From Flavobacteriaceae bacterium UBA5534 (GTDB lineage Bacteria > Bacteroidota > Bacteroidia > Flavobacteriales > Flavobacteriaceae): a stretch of 32,335 bases of DNA. The notes below the pieces were generated by a model. It had not been told where the DNA came from and made no database searches. It worked only from the letters and a program-made list of their open reading frames with translations. Shown piece after piece: positions 32,001 through 32,335 of the stretch (the stretch's first letter is position 1; each line of letters starts with the position of its first letter). The translations under genes were made by a program, and so were the position numbers. The stretch is taken from positions 1 to 32,335 of the forward strand of contig DINS01000003.1 in assembly GCA_002426015.1 (NCBI GenBank), given 5' to 3'.

Positions 32001-32335
32001 TTGCGTAAGGCGATGGGTAAAAAGATTTTGTCAGTATTGGACAAAATGAAACCGAAGTTTTTGGAAGGTGGTGAGAAAAATGGGCATCCAAAAGATGTTT
32101 TGGAAAAAATCTGGAAAGACTGGGAAGCCTTTGCGAGTTATGCCTTCAACAAATCGCATTCCACATGTTATGCTTGGATTGCCTATCAAACGGCTTATTT
32201 GAAAGCACATTATCCTGCCGAATATATGGCAGCAGTTCTTTCCAATAATATGAATGACATCAAACAGGTGACGTTTTTTATGGAAGAATGCAAACGTATG
32301 AAATTGAATGTTCTTGGTCCAGATGTCAACGAATC
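29037..32335 (+). CDS. dnaE: DNA polymerase III alpha subunit with fused exonuclease domain (3' end cut by window)
   Basis: The reading frame is open from ATG 29037 to the window end (1099 codons plus two bases). Order of domains: a DnaQ/DEDDh 3'-5' exonuclease at about 1-195 (IFDTETTGL with Asp6 and Glu8, and HNATADVEATT), a linker, a PHP domain from about 261 (VHLHNHSQFSVLQ), then the family C polymerase with GPGRGSAAGS at 637, catalytic PDIDIDFDDEGR at 678, YGTMAAKSSIRD, and HACGVIIT at 803, and a fingers/thumb region to the end. This is the replicative polymerase; the fused proofreader replaces a separate DnaQ, as I know from Bacteroidota. The tau-binding and OB-fold parts lie beyond the window. 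No -7 box is visible close to the start. Confidence 0.95.
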   Translation, partial: MYLIFDTETTGLPKRWDAPITDTDNWPRCIQIAWQLHDAMGNCIEHQDYLVQPEGFNIPYDAEKIHGISTELAQQQGIPLVEVLEKFNAALEKTKFVVGQNVGFDLNIMGAEFVRANIANKLQELPVLDTCTEHTAELCQLPGGRYGKFKLPTLTELHEFLFNVPFAEAHNATADVEATTRCFFELIRLEEFTKEQLEVQPEYFKNFKETNPSEIQLIGLKHINLKQESAKIKKQIQELQVEPEISKTEIAQNIQELKEVDFVHLHNHSQFSVLQSTISIKDLVANAAKQNMSAVALTDHANMMGAFHFVKEVTNHNKAVKAKNEALIEKGETPTEKEIKPILGCEFFVCEDRLDKTRKDNGYQIVFLAKTKKGYHNLAKLSSSAYTEGFYYVPRIDKHIIQKHKEDLIVLTGNLYGEVPSKVLNVGENQAEEALLWWKEQFGDDLYIELMRHNQEDENRVNPVLVEFSKKHNIKLVATNNTYYAQKEDANAHDILLCVKDGEKQATPIGRGRGYRYGLPNQQYYFKSADEMKTLFKDIPEAIANTEEVANKIEDYQLAREVLLPKFDIPDAYENEDDYLRHITYEGAKKRYPELTDAIKERIDFELDVIKKTGYPGYFLIVEDFIREARKMDVSVGPGRGSAAGSVVAYCLWITNIDPLKYDLLFERFLNPDRVSMPDIDIDFDDEGRGRVMDYVIKKYGSSQVAQIITYGTMAAKSSIRDTARVLDLPLFDADRIAKLIPTMSKLGKIFGYDEKQLSKAFRAEDLEKVNQLLNISEGEDLEAETVNLARTLEGSVRNTGIHACGVIITPDDITNFVPVATAKDSDLYVTQFDNSVVEDAGLLKMDFLGLKTLTLIKDTVKIVKAKHGITLDPDNFPLDDEKTYELFQKGETVGIFQYESPGMQKHMKDLKPTVFDDLIAMNALYRPGPMEYIPSFIRRKHGEEEIVYDLPDMEDNLKETYGITVYQEQVMLLSQRLANFTKGEADVLRKAMGKKILSVLDKMKPKFLEGGEKNGHPKDVLEKIWKDWEAFASYAFNKSHSTCYAWIAYQTAYLKAHYPAEYMAAVLSNNMNDIKQVTFFMEECKRMKLNVLGPDVNE

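Noticed and set aside
1..32335. CRISPR array, tRNA, rRNA or insertion sequence
   Set aside because: I saw no regularly spaced repeats with unique spacers, no cloverleaf-like sequence, no rRNA blocks and no transposase; the only long direct repeats are the coding 336-bp units in the T9SS gene.

Overview
The window looks like chromosomal core sequence from a member of the Flavobacteriaceae (Bacteroidota). It is AT-rich. Genes are preceded by the Bacteroidota -7 promoter box TAnnTTTG rather than a sigma-70 -10/-35 pair. Two proteins carry type IX secretion (T9SS) C-terminal sorting domains. Several families are largely confined to this phylum (DUF4271, DUF4296, and probably DUF6370 and DUF6252), and DnaE has a proofreading exonuclease fused to its N-terminus. 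I see no phage, transposase, CRISPR array, rRNA or tRNA, and no gene-free stretch longer than about 210 bases.

Layout. 1-5157: the tail of a small exported Cys-containing protein, a YugP-type membrane zinc protease, a saccharopine-dehydrogenase-like gene with its Lrp regulator (minus strand), a DUF423 membrane protein, and ATP-dependent PEP carboxykinase, closed by a perfect 46-bp palindrome that ends transcription from both sides. 5169-6588 (minus): a DUF4271 membrane protein and uroporphyrinogen-III synthase. 6715-9246 (plus): a DPM1-like glycosyltransferase, dihydroorotase and a DUF4296 lipoprotein, tightly packed. 9239-12737: an epimerase-like SDR, TyrS and a LuxE-family acyltransferase. 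12809-17244: two T9SS-sorted proteins, one of them almost nothing but sorting signal, divergent from a PhoB/PhoR-like two-component pair. 17218-20100: a GT-B glycosyltransferase with a structured leader, TrmB, a LysE-type exporter and an alkyltransferase-like protein lacking the catalytic cysteine. 20255-23096: an Fe-S module (Mrp, NifU-like scaffold, thioredoxin-reductase-like ferredoxin reductase, adrenodoxin-type ferredoxin). 23093-27317 (minus): a metallophosphoesterase, a glutaryl-CoA-dehydrogenase-like enzyme, TrmN6, RimM and ribosomal protein S16 with a long acidic tail. 27510-32335: a lipoprotein, a four-helix-bundle stress-type protein and the first 1099 codons of DnaE.

Most of the window is housekeeping metabolism, translation and replication. 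The parts most worth a second look are the compact structured element in the leader of the GT-B gene (18284-18376), the cargo-less T9SS sorting-domain protein next to a two-component system, the Cys-to-Ala alkyltransferase-like protein, and the apparently leaderless LuxE-family gene. I found no clearly new multi-gene defence or biosynthetic system.
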